This document shows, one piece after another, positions 1 through 7,280 of a stretch of DNA of 64,000 bases. The stretch comes from Aquimarina sp. AU474 (GTDB lineage Bacteria > Bacteroidota > Bacteroidia > Flavobacteriales > Flavobacteriaceae). The DNA lies in NCBI RefSeq assembly GCF_900312815.1, contig NZ_OMPE01000006.1, positions 62,001-126,000 of the forward strand, given 5' to 3'. Position 1 is the first letter of the stretch. Every line of letters begins with the position of its first letter. Position numbers and translations under genes: made by a program. Under the pieces are notes generated by a model. That model was not told the origin of the DNA. It ran no database searches and saw nothing but the letters and a program-made list of their open reading frames with translations.

Positions 1-490
1 TGAAGTGATGTGAAATTAATGGTAATACATTGAAATCTGGAGCAACTGTTGCTACGTATACGTTGTCGTTGGTTAATTGGAAACGAACAAATGCTTCCAT
101 TCTATGTTTTTCACGTTGAACCATTTTAGCAACTTGAGTAATTTTCAAAATATTTTTATTGCTAAAATCGGTACTTGGGGCATGTGTTTTTTCAAAAACA
201 TGCCTCATATAATTCAATAATGTATTCTCAACTCCTTTAATTTCACTCAAAAAAACTTTGAAAAAATCCCGTTGTTGTGTAGCATTTGTTTTTTCTTTAA
301 AACCTTTCCATACTCGATGTGCTTTATGTTCTTCAGTTACAATGTGCTCAACAATCATAAACATTTGATTATTAGTTTGCGATGCTTTTCTAATTATTGG
401 GTTTTTTATTTTTTGATCATATACAATAAAAATGCAAGATAAGAACCCATCAAAACTTCCATCGTAGACTAATATGGTTTGTGGATTCAT
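1..490 (-). CDS. TIGR03915-like DNA metabolism protein (DUF4130), partial
   Basis: The ATG is at 490 and the frame stays open to the window edge, so about 163 N-terminal residues are visible and the C-terminus is missing. The protein begins MNPQTILVYDGSFDGFLSC and later contains HRMEAFVRFQL and APDFNVLPLISHHF, which match the DUF4130 family as I know it. Members of this family are regularly encoded beside radical SAM DNA repair proteins and are thought to act with them; the biochemistry is not settled. Only 11 nt separate it from the stop of the radical SAM gene upstream, so it is the third gene of the DUF559-radical SAM-DUF4130 operon. Family assignment is from sequence memory. Confidence 0.85.
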   Translation of the reverse strand, partial: MNPQTILVYDGSFDGFLSCIFIVYDQKIKNPIIRKASQTNNQMFMIVEHIVTEEHKAHRVWKGFKEKTNATQQRDFFKVFLSEIKGVENTLLNYMRHVFEKTHAPSTDFSNKNILKITQVAKMVQREKHRMEAFVRFQLTNDNVYVATVAPDFNVLPLISHHF

Positions 491-501
491 TCTCTTTGCT
501 T

Positions 502-1764
502 TTATGAAAATAAACTAAGTTGTTGATTAAAATAATTAGAGTATTTACTTTTCGTACTTTTTAATATTTTATTTTTTAACATTATTGGGGTCAGATCTTT
601 AGAGTAAAAGTCTTTAGAGTTGCATGTAATAAAATATTGGGCTCTGTTTGTGGCGATACCAATTGCTTTAAGATGCGACCAATCTAAACGTCTAAATTTT
701 CTTGCCTGTACTATTTTTGAAACTGATGCCATACCAATTCCAGGTACACGCGCCAACGTTCTTTTATCCGCGGTGTTAATATCAATCGGGAAGAGTTGTA
801 AATTACGCAATGCCCAACTCAACTTTGGGTCTATATCCAAATCTAAATTTTTATGCGTAGTATTAAGTATTTCGGCGATAGAAAACCCATAAAACCTAAT
901 TAACCAATCCGTTTGATACAATCTGTTTTCTCTTAGAGTAGGCACCTCAGTTCCTATGGATGGTAAGCGGTTATCTGGCATAACCGGTATGTAACCAGAA
1001 TAATATACTCTACGCATATTGAATTTTTTGTAATAATATGTGGCAGAATACATAATATCTTTATCACTTTCTCCTGTGGCGCCAATGATCATTTGTGTGC
1101 TTTGACCAGCTGGGGCATAACGAGGTGTTGATTTAATAATTTTTTTTTCGGTTTTGTACTGAATAATTTCATTTTTTACCTTTTGCATAGGTTTTATGAA
1201 ATCTTCATGTTTTTTATCTGGAGCTAACAACTTGAGTCCTGAAACTGTGGGGATTTCTATATTTACACTTAATCGATCTGCATATAATCCAGCCTGCCTC
1301 ATCAATTCATCACTTGCTCCTGGAATAGATTTAAGGTGTATGTAACCATTAAAATTTTCTTCTAAACGCAGTTTTTTGGCTACAGTTATCAACCTTTCCA
1401 TGGTGTAATCTGAGTTTTTGAAAATACCTGAACTTAGAAACAATCCTTCTATATAATTTCTTCTATAAAAATTTATGGTAAGATCAACTACTTCCTGGAT
1501 TTTGAAAGCAGCGCGTTTAATATCATTACTTTTCCTAGTAACGCAATATGCACAATCATATATACAATGATTGGTGAGTAATATTTTTAAGAGAGAAACA
1601 CAACGTCCATCTTCAGTATAGGTATGACAAATGCCCATACCAGTGTTGTTGCCTAGCCCTTTTTGAGTATTTGCTCGTTTACCACCACTACTCGCACAAG
1701 AAACATCGTATTTTGCTGCATCTGCAAGAATTGAGAGTTTCTCTCTAATTCGATCAAACGACAT
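502..1764 (-). CDS. putative DNA modification/repair radical SAM protein (TIGR03916-like)
   Basis: This 420-residue protein has a CxxxCxxC iron-sulfur motif at C67, C71 and C74 (CIYDCAYC), which marks a radical SAM enzyme. Near the C-terminus, about residues 330-375, there is a helix-hairpin-helix DNA-binding segment (INTADKRTLARVPGIG). This combination is typical of the spore-photoproduct-lyase-like DNA repair family. The DNA lesion or modification it acts on is unknown. The ATG at 1764 overlaps the end of the DUF559 gene by 11 nt, which suggests translational coupling, and the DUF4130 partner follows after 11 nt. The divergent LexA-like gene suggests that the operon is induced by DNA damage (inference). 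Confidence 0.9.
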   Translation of the reverse strand: MSFDRIREKLSILADAAKYDVSCASSGGKRANTQKGLGNNTGMGICHTYTEDGRCVSLLKILLTNHCIYDCAYCVTRKSNDIKRAAFKIQEVVDLTINFYRRNYIEGLFLSSGIFKNSDYTMERLITVAKKLRLEENFNGYIHLKSIPGASDELMRQAGLYADRLSVNIEIPTVSGLKLLAPDKKHEDFIKPMQKVKNEIIQYKTEKKIIKSTPRYAPAGQSTQMIIGATGESDKDIMYSATYYYKKFNMRRVYYSGYIPVMPDNRLPSIGTEVPTLRENRLYQTDWLIRFYGFSIAEILNTTHKNLDLDIDPKLSWALRNLQLFPIDINTADKRTLARVPGIGMASVSKIVQARKFRRLDWSHLKAIGIATNRAQYFITCNSKDFYSKDLTPIMLKNKILKSTKSKYSNYFNQQLSLFS

Positions 1765-2134
1765 ATACGGTAGATGCAGATTTTATCTGGTTTTTAAGTG
1801 CTCTAAGTACTTCATCAATATCAACCAAAATTTGATGATCGGTAAATCGAAACACTGTTATACCCAAAGATGAAATACATAATTTTTTTGGAGCATCCTG
1901 ATTATAGATTTCAAGAAACTCGTGTGCATAACCATCTATCTCTATTGCTATTTTTAGTTGAGGACAATAAAAGTTAAAATGGTAACGACCAATAGTTTGA
2001 TTTCTTAGAAAATGATACCCTTTTTCATTAAGTTTTATTTCAAGATCATCAATAACTTTAATAGTGTTGTTTAAAGAATGCCGAATTACTTTTTCTGGCA
2101 CTTTTTGATAGAGAGGAATAACATGTGCGGACAT
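1754..2134 (-). CDS. DUF559 domain protein (nuclease-like)
   Basis: About 126 residues from the ATG at 2134. A longer reading would start at a TTG at 2164, but that TTG lies inside a likely -7 promoter box, so I prefer the ATG. The core has the pattern of the DUF559/very-short-patch-repair endonuclease fold: YHFNFYCPQLKIAIEIDGY, with an acidic pair, then ITVFRFTDHQIL. That fold belongs to the PD-(D/E)XK nuclease group, so a nicking or DNA-end role is possible but not shown. It is the first gene of a three-gene operon with the radical SAM and DUF4130 genes. DUF559 proteins are common as solitary genes, so the linkage here is informative. Confidence 0.8.
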   Translation of the reverse strand: MSAHVIPLYQKVPEKVIRHSLNNTIKVIDDLEIKLNEKGYHFLRNQTIGRYHFNFYCPQLKIAIEIDGYAHEFLEIYNQDAPKKLCISSLGITVFRFTDHQILVDIDEVLRALKNQIKSASTVYVV

Positions 2135-2161
2135 AATTGGTGTATTTAGTTGTAATTTTTC

Positions 2162-2169
2162 CAAATTTA
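2162..2169 (-). promoter_or_regulatory. -7 box of the DUF559-radical SAM operon
   Basis: On the minus strand this reads TAAATTTG, a match to the Bacteroidota TAnnTTTG box. It places the transcript start near 2155 and gives a leader of about 20 nt to the ATG at 2134. I see no clear -33 element. The operator palindrome at 2169-2183 abuts its upstream side, where a bound repressor would block polymerase. Confidence 0.55.
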
Positions 2170-2183
2170 TGGAAAAATTCCAT
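2169..2183. promoter_or_regulatory. candidate repressor operator O1
   Basis: Perfect inverted repeat ATGGAA-AAA-TTCCAT. It lies just upstream of the -7 box of the minus-strand repair operon. It has the same arm (TGGAA), the same 3-nt spacer and the same symmetry as O2 at 2211-2225. The two centres, 2176 and 2218, are 42 bp apart, close to four helical turns. The obvious binding candidate is the adjacent LexA-like protein (inference). Confidence 0.65.
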
Positions 2184-2210
2184 ATAAATTAAAATTAAAT
2201 TATGTTAAAA

Positions 2211-2225
2211 TTGGAAATATTCCAA
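2211..2225. promoter_or_regulatory. candidate repressor operator O2
   Basis: Perfect inverted repeat TTGGAA-ATA-TTCCAA, matching O1 in architecture. It covers the -33 TTG (2211-2213) of the promoter reading into the LexA-like gene, so repressor bound here would shut off its own transcription. This is the usual arrangement for autoregulated LexA-type repressors. Confidence 0.65.
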
Positions 2226-2240
2226 AATCTTGTATCTTTG
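2211..2240 (+). promoter_or_regulatory. promoter of the LexA-like regulator gene
   Basis: TTG at 2211-2213 and TATCTTTG at 2233-2240, with a 19-nt spacer, match the Bacteroidota consensus TTG-N17..20-TAnnTTTG. The transcript would start near 2247, about 55 nt before the ATG at 2302. Confidence 0.65.
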
Positions 2241-2301
2241 TTACTGGTTATCCCAGATTTAAAAGGTACATATATGATATAATAATTAAAATCCTGATTT
2301 T

Positions 2302-3069
2302 ATGGATAATTTAACTGACCAAACAATTAAGCGGTTTAAACAAATTCGCGAAGAGAACCATTATACCCAATCCGATTTTGCTAATGTTCTTCAGATTAGA
2401 AACTCAACAGCAGATATCGAGCGCGGTAAAACAAAAATATCCGGAAAAGTTGTAGCCAGATTACTGCAAGAATTTAACATCAATCCACTATGGTTATTTG
2501 GAGAAAGTAATCAAAAAAAGATTCAACTGCATCTGGGTGATGTTTCTCCTAAAGTTATCACTGTAGATTCTCAAAATAATGAGAATATTGTTTTAGTTAA
2601 CGTTAAAGCGGCTGCAGGATATCCACATAATGTGCAGGACGTGGATTGGTACCAACAATTACCAGCTTTTGACATCCCTTTACCAGAGTATAGAAATGCT
2701 ACTTATAGAGGTTTTCAGGTTGAAGGAGATAGTATGATGCCTGTCTTAGAACCTAAGGAATGGGTGATAGGGAAAGCAATTAATAACCTTTCTGAAATTG
2801 GTAATAACTCAATCTGTGTTGTTGTTCTTGAAGATAGTGTTGTGGTAAAAAAGATAAAGAAAAATGAAGATGCTTCTGTGATTACATTGGTATCATTAAA
2901 TTCTGAATATTTACCCTACAATATTCAAACACATCAAATCGTAGAGTTATGGGAAATAAATAGCAAATTAAGTTTTAATATTGATGCTAATTCTGATACT
3001 GCTAGTCTCAAACAACTTCAAGAAGCAATGCTTGTATTAACTTCTGAAGTGCGAAATTTAAAAAGTTAA
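2302..3069 (+). CDS. LexA/CI-type XRE-S24 autocleaving transcriptional regulator
   Basis: A 255-residue repressor. Residues 5-65 form an XRE-type helix-turn-helix (QIREENHYTQSDFANVLQI). Residues about 98-220 form an S24 peptidase domain. It keeps the self-cleavage Ala-Gly at A105-G106 (KAAAGYP), the catalytic serine S144 (EGDSMMPVLEP) and a lysine at K183 or K184 (VVVKKI). Proteins of this type are inactivated by RecA-stimulated self-cleavage, which derepresses target genes. The gene is divergent from a DNA-repair operon and two similar palindromes lie between them, so it probably represses both itself and that operon. A short coiled-coil-like tail follows residue 232. The HTH is XRE-type, so it is not an ordinary winged-helix LexA. 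Confidence 0.9.
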   Translation: MDNLTDQTIKRFKQIREENHYTQSDFANVLQIRNSTADIERGKTKISGKVVARLLQEFNINPLWLFGESNQKKIQLHLGDVSPKVITVDSQNNENIVLVNVKAAAGYPHNVQDVDWYQQLPAFDIPLPEYRNATYRGFQVEGDSMMPVLEPKEWVIGKAINNLSEIGNNSICVVVLEDSVVVKKIKKNEDASVITLVSLNSEYLPYNIQTHQIVELWEINSKLSFNIDANSDTASLKQLQEAMLVLTSEVRNLKS

Positions 3070-4067
3070 TTGATTATACCTAATTTCTTTGCATGTACTA
3101 TGGCTTCATCTGAAGTGCGTACCAATAGGATAGGTGTTATTTTGAAGGAATCTATTATTTTTTGAATCCGTTTTTCTTTTCGCTTATGATTTACACTTCT
3201 TAAATATATTGCCAAAATGCGATCTGGATATTGTTTTGCTATGGTAGTATAAATATCGGCGTCCTTTTCTCCACTATCTCCAATTAATACAAATTGCATT
3301 TTTGGATACATTTTTAAAAGATTTAATATTTCAGATTTTTTATGAGGCATTTTGGGTTTTGGAGTTTTGTCAAAAGGAGTTCTGAAATCTCGTAACAAAA
3401 TGGGCCCCTTGGGAAAACTATTTTTTTTAAAAAAAGCACTTAAATAATCATACAAATTCCAAGGGCTATTGCTCACATAAAAAAAAGGGTTCACTGGGTT
3501 GTTGTTTTTTCCGTTATGTAGTTTTTCATAAAACTTCACAGTTCCTTCAATAGCTAATCTTTTGTCAAAGTTTTTAAAAAAAGTATTAGCGATAACCCGC
3601 CATTTAAAAAAAGAAGCTACCCCTGTGTGTAAAATGGTGTCGTCAATATCACTGATAATACCATATTCTGCATCAGAGGAAGGGATGAGCATCTCACTTG
3701 TGAAATTGTTATTGTTGTTTATTTTCTTTTTTATCTTTTTATCATTGTACGCGACAGAATATGTAAGCCAACCTTCTTGATCAAGATAACTAGAGAGTTC
3801 TGGGATATCTTTTTCTAAATAGTAATAGCCTTCGGCATCGGTTGATGTTTCAACGATTTCACCGTTAGGGAGTTTAATTAATAAAGATATATTTCTTATT
3901 TCGTCACTTTCAAACTGACGATAAATATTTCGTAACGTTTTTAGTACATTTTGGTTTAAACCAAAATCTATGTTTTCATCTTCAAGAGCTCTTCCGGTGG
4001 CACGAAAAAGATAAGGAGTGCCATAACCTAAATAGGTGTTGATCCGTAAAGCTTTCTTTTTGAACAT
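3066..4067 (-). CDS. App1-like phosphatase (DUF2183)
   Basis: A 333-residue protein from the ATG at 4067; a TTG at 4112 would add 15 residues, but it falls within the terminator hairpin of the upstream gene. It carries the HAD-type motif DIDDTILHTG in the context AEYGIISDIDDTILHTG, and later FVLIGDSGEKDADIY, the acidic motif expected in the DUF2183/App1 catalytic domain. Yeast App1 is a phosphatidate phosphatase; the substrate here is unknown. The stop overlaps the end of the convergent LexA-like gene by 4 nt. The N-terminal half (residues 15-120) has no motif I recognise. Confidence 0.8.
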   Translation of the reverse strand: MFKKKALRINTYLGYGTPYLFRATGRALEDENIDFGLNQNVLKTLRNIYRQFESDEIRNISLLIKLPNGEIVETSTDAEGYYYLEKDIPELSSYLDQEGWLTYSVAYNDKKIKKKINNNNNFTSEMLIPSSDAEYGIISDIDDTILHTGVASFFKWRVIANTFFKNFDKRLAIEGTVKFYEKLHNGKNNNPVNPFFYVSNSPWNLYDYLSAFFKKNSFPKGPILLRDFRTPFDKTPKPKMPHKKSEILNLLKMYPKMQFVLIGDSGEKDADIYTTIAKQYPDRILAIYLRSVNHKRKEKRIQKIIDSFKITPILLVRTSDEAIVHAKKLGIIN

Positions 4068-4100
4068 GTAAAAAAAGTAGATTTTGATATAAAAATAAAC

Positions 4101-4124
4101 AACCTCACTCAAAGGAGCGAGGTT
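4101..4124 (-). terminator. terminator downstream of hppA
   Basis: A 10-bp stem, with one G-T wobble, pairs 4101-4110 with 4115-4124 across a 4-nt loop. It lies about 30 nt past the hppA stop, and a T-rich stretch follows on the minus strand. Confidence 0.7.
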
Positions 4125-4153
4125 GTCAAGATATAATTTTGTGTTTTTTTATT

Positions 4154-6454
4154 TTAATGAAGCTTCGTAGCTACGATTTTTGACTGCGAATCTTCATTTT
4201 TCTTAAGTTCATTGCTTTTTTCTAAAGTATCTTGCCTAGATTGAACAATTTCAATATCGTTATCTGCAACAGCCGTTTCTTCAGTATGGCCTCCTAATAT
4301 TGGGGCAATAACTAAACCGATTAAACAAGTTAGTTTGATTAAAATGTTCATAGATGGGCCAGAAGTATCTTTAAATGGGTCTCCTACCGTATCTCCTGTT
4401 ACAGCAGCTTTATGAGCATCAGAACCCTTGTATGTCATCTCTCCGTTAATTTCTACACCAGCTTCAAAAGATTTTTTTGCGTTATCCCATGCACCACCTG
4501 CATTATTTTGAAAGATAGCCCATAATACACCACTTACTGTAACTCCGGCCATATATCCTCCAAGCATTTCGGCAATTGCCAACTTATCCATTCCAAATAA
4601 TAATGGCACAAATGCAATTACCATTGGGAATCCAATAGTTAGTAAACCTGGCAACATCATTTCTTTTAAAGAAGCTTTTGTAGAAATAGCAACGCATTTG
4701 TCATATTCTGGTGTTCCTGTACCTTCCATAATACCTGCTATATCTCTAAACTGACGACGTACTTCTTGTACCATCTCCATAGCTGCTTTACCTACTGCAT
4801 TCATGGCTAAAGCCGAAAACACTACAGGTACCATACCACCAACAAAAAGCATAGCTAATACTGGTGCTTTAAAAATATTAATCCCATCAATTCCGGTAAA
4901 AGTAACGTATGCCGCAAATAATGCTAAAGAAGTAAGTGCTGCCGAAGCGATAGCAAACCCTTTACCCGTTGCTGCTGTGGTGTTTCCAACAGAATCGAGA
5001 ATATCTGTACGTTCTCTAACGATTGGTTCTTGTTCACTCATTTCTGCAATACCACCGGCATTGTCTGAAATAGGGCCAAAAGCATCAATAGCTAATTGCA
5101 TTGCTGTAGTCGCCATCATTGCAGAAGCTGCTAAAGCAACACCATAAAACCCAGCAAAGGCATAAGATGCCCAAATTGCACCAGCAAATAATAGGACAGA
5201 CGGGAAAGTAGAAATCATACCAGTTGCCAAACCAGCTATAATATTGGTTCCTGCACCTGTGCTTGATTGCTGAACAATTTTAAGAATAGGTGATTTACCC
5301 AATCCTGTATAGTATTCGGTAACAGAAGAGATCACTGCTCCAACAGTTAAACCAACTAGTGTAGCATAGAAAACTCTCATAGCCGAAATCTCTACAAGAC
5401 CTTCTCCGAAAAATTCCATTTTCATAGTTTCTGGAAGCATCCACGTACATAGAGCAAAACAACCAGCGGCAACCAATATAATTGAAGTCCAGTTACCTAT
5501 ATTAAGAGCTCCCATTACCTGAGCTTCTTTGGCTTCATTACTTTTAATTTTCACCAACATGGTTCCTATAACAGAGATGATAATACCAACACCTGCTATA
5601 GCCATTGGTAATAATATTGGTCCAATACCACCAAAAGCATCCGAGATTGAACCTCCCATATCTTTAATTACATAGTTACCTAATACCATGGCCGCTAATA
5701 CTGTTGCAACATAGGATCCAAATAAATCGGCCCCCATACCAGCAACATCTCCTACGTTATCTCCTACATTATCTGCAATTGTAGCAGGATTACGAGGGTC
5801 ATCTTCAGGAATACCAGCTTCAACTTTACCAACAAGATCTGCACCCACATCTGCTGCCTTGGTATAAATACCTCCACCAACACGAGCAAATAAGGCTATA
5901 GATTCTGCACCTAAAGAGAAACCAGCTAATGTTTCTAAAACTATTGTCATTTTATCTGTAGAAACCCATTCTCCTCCCATAAAAACATTATAAAATATAA
6001 TGAAGAATGCGGTAAGCCCTAGTACGGCTAATCCAGCTACTCCAAGCCCCATTACTGTACCACCACCAAAAGATATTTTTAGTGCATTAGGTAAACTAGT
6101 TCGAGCGGCTTGTGTAGTTCTAACATTTGTTTTGGTAGCAATTTTCATTCCTATGTTTCCTGCAAATGCAGAAAATACGGCTCCAAAAATAAAGGCTATT
6201 ACAATTAACCAATGAGTAGTGTCTACTACTATAGAAACAATAAATAATAAGATGCTAACGATTACAACAAATATGGCAAGTAATTTATACTCCGCATTTA
6301 AGAAAGCTAAGGCACCTTCATAAATATGATCTGAAATTTCCTTCATTTTACCGTCACCGGCATCTTGTTTCATTACCCAAGATTTTTTAATGAGCATATA
6401 AATTAGCCCTAGTAATGCCAAAGCGATTGGCATATAAATCATATTTGATTCCAT
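4154..6454 (-). CDS. hppA: K+-dependent membrane-bound pyrophosphatase (ion pump)
   Basis: A 766-residue polytopic membrane protein. It couples hydrolysis of pyrophosphate to pumping of H+ and/or Na+ across the inner membrane. The pyrophosphate/Mg2+ site is clear ([20 protein letters not shown], then [18 protein letters not shown]), as is a late acidic cluster ([16 protein letters not shown]). In [10 protein letters not shown] the residue after GNTT is Ala, not Lys; in this family Ala marks the potassium-dependent class. H+ and Na+ pumping cannot be told apart by eye. The last 50 residues after the final membrane helix are a charged tail. The soluble pyrophosphatase gene lies directly upstream on the same strand, but a terminator separates them. 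Confidence 0.95.
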   Translation of the reverse strand: MESNMIYMPIALALLGLIYMLIKKSWVMKQDAGDGKMKEISDHIYEGALAFLNAEYKLLAIFVVIVSILLFIVSIVVDTTHWLIVIAFIFGAVFSAFAGNIGMKIATKTNVRTTQAARTSLPNALKISFGGGTVMGLGVAGLAVLGLTAFFIIFYNVFMGGEWVSTDKMTIVLETLAGFSLGAESIALFARVGGGIYTKAADVGADLVGKVEAGIPEDDPRNPATIADNVGDNVGDVAGMGADLFGSYVATVLAAMVLGNYVIKDMGGSISDAFGGIGPILLPMAIAGVGIIISVIGTMLVKIKSNEAKEAQVMGALNIGNWTSIILVAAGCFALCTWMLPETMKMEFFGEGLVEISAMRVFYATLVGLTVGAVISSVTEYYTGLGKSPILKIVQQSSTGAGTNIIAGLATGMISTFPSVLLFAGAIWASYAFAGFYGVALAASAMMATTAMQLAIDAFGPISDNAGGIAEMSEQEPIVRERTDILDSVGNTTAATGKGFAIASAALTSLALFAAYVTFTGIDGINIFKAPVLAMLFVGGMVPVVFSALAMNAVGKAAMEMVQEVRRQFRDIAGIMEGTGTPEYDKCVAISTKASLKEMMLPGLLTIGFPMVIAFVPLLFGMDKLAIAEMLGGYMAGVTVSGVLWAIFQNNAGGAWDNAKKSFEAGVEINGEMTYKGSDAHKAAVTGDTVGDPFKDTSGPSMNILIKLTCLIGLVIAPILGGHTEETAVADNDIEIVQSRQDTLEKSNELKKNEDSQSKIVATKLH

Positions 6455-6508
6455 TAAATATATTTTAAGTTAATTAGTCGCTAAAAGTAGTAAAAATACC
6501 CTAAATAC

Positions 6509-6546
6509 AAAAAGCTCAATATTTATAATAAAATATTGAGCTTTTT
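6509..6546 (-). terminator. terminator between ppa and hppA
   Basis: A perfect 15-bp stem (6509-6523 with 6532-6546) with an 8-nt loop, U-rich on both flanks. It lies 20 nt after the ppa stop and indicates that ppa and hppA are separate transcription units. Confidence 0.85.
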
Positions 6547-6566
6547 AAATTTTTTTGAAATAAAGT

Positions 6567-7097
6567 TTAAGAGATGCTAAACAATCCTTTAGGTTTATCT
6601 TCTATATCCTCAAAACGTTTTACACAGGCTTTGATAATATCCTTTGCTTCATCAATATTACCCCATCCGCCAACATCAACTTTTTTCTCTTCAAGATCTT
6701 TATAAACTTGAAAAAAGTGTTCAATCTCTTTTATCAAATGAGGATTCATTTCTTTTAAATCTGCAAGCTTACTAGCAATTGGATCGGCAACCGGTACGCA
6801 GATAATTTTTTCGTCCGGTCCTTTTTCGTCGGTCATGTGAAACACACCAATAGGTTTAACTTCTATGACACATCCAGGAAAAGTAGGTTCTGTTACTAAT
6901 ACTAAAACATCTAGAGGATCTCCGTCTAGTGCAAGAGTTTCTGGTATAAAACCATAATCTGCAGGATACATCATAGATGAAAATATCATGCGATCATAGC
7001 GTATTTTTTTGATATCAAAATCGTATTCGTATTTATTTCGACTCCCTTTTGGAATTTCGATAAGTACATCAAAGCTTTCGCGATTAGCTGCGCTCAT
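6567..7097 (-). CDS. ppa: soluble inorganic pyrophosphatase, family I
   Basis: A 176-residue cytoplasmic enzyme that hydrolyses pyrophosphate to two phosphates and so pulls biosynthetic reactions forward. It has the family I signature DGDPLDVLVL, and YDFDIKKIRYDRMIFSSMMYP upstream fits the substrate site. Length is normal. A -7 box is visible on the minus strand at 7124-7131 (TATCTTTG), about 27 nt before the ATG. Being next to the membrane pyrophosphatase, it gives the cell both an energy-conserving and a wasteful route for the same substrate. Confidence 0.95.
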   Translation of the reverse strand: MSAANRESFDVLIEIPKGSRNKYEYDFDIKKIRYDRMIFSSMMYPADYGFIPETLALDGDPLDVLVLVTEPTFPGCVIEVKPIGVFHMTDEKGPDEKIICVPVADPIASKLADLKEMNPHLIKEIEHFFQVYKDLEEKKVDVGGWGNIDEAKDIIKACVKRFEDIEDKPKGLFSIS

Positions 7098-7280
7098 AAT
7101 TTTTGTTTTCTTTTTATGGGCGGCAAAGATAGGTATTACAAGGGGTTAGTTAAAATTTATTGCTAATAAATATCAATTTATTATTTAAATTTTAATGTAA
7201 TGTTAAACTATAACGTTTTCAGGATACCAATACCATTAAAATTAATGCAATTTAATTTTGAAATTTGTCGAAGTAAAGGG

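Noticed and set aside
2135..2164. TTG start at 2164 for the DUF559 gene
   Set aside because: It overlaps the -7 box TAAATTTG, so it would precede the transcript start; the ATG at 2134 has a sensible leader.
4803..5147. 114-codon plus-strand frame inside hppA
   Set aside because: Antisense shadow of a strongly conserved membrane pyrophosphatase gene; alanine-rich composition comes from the opposite strand.
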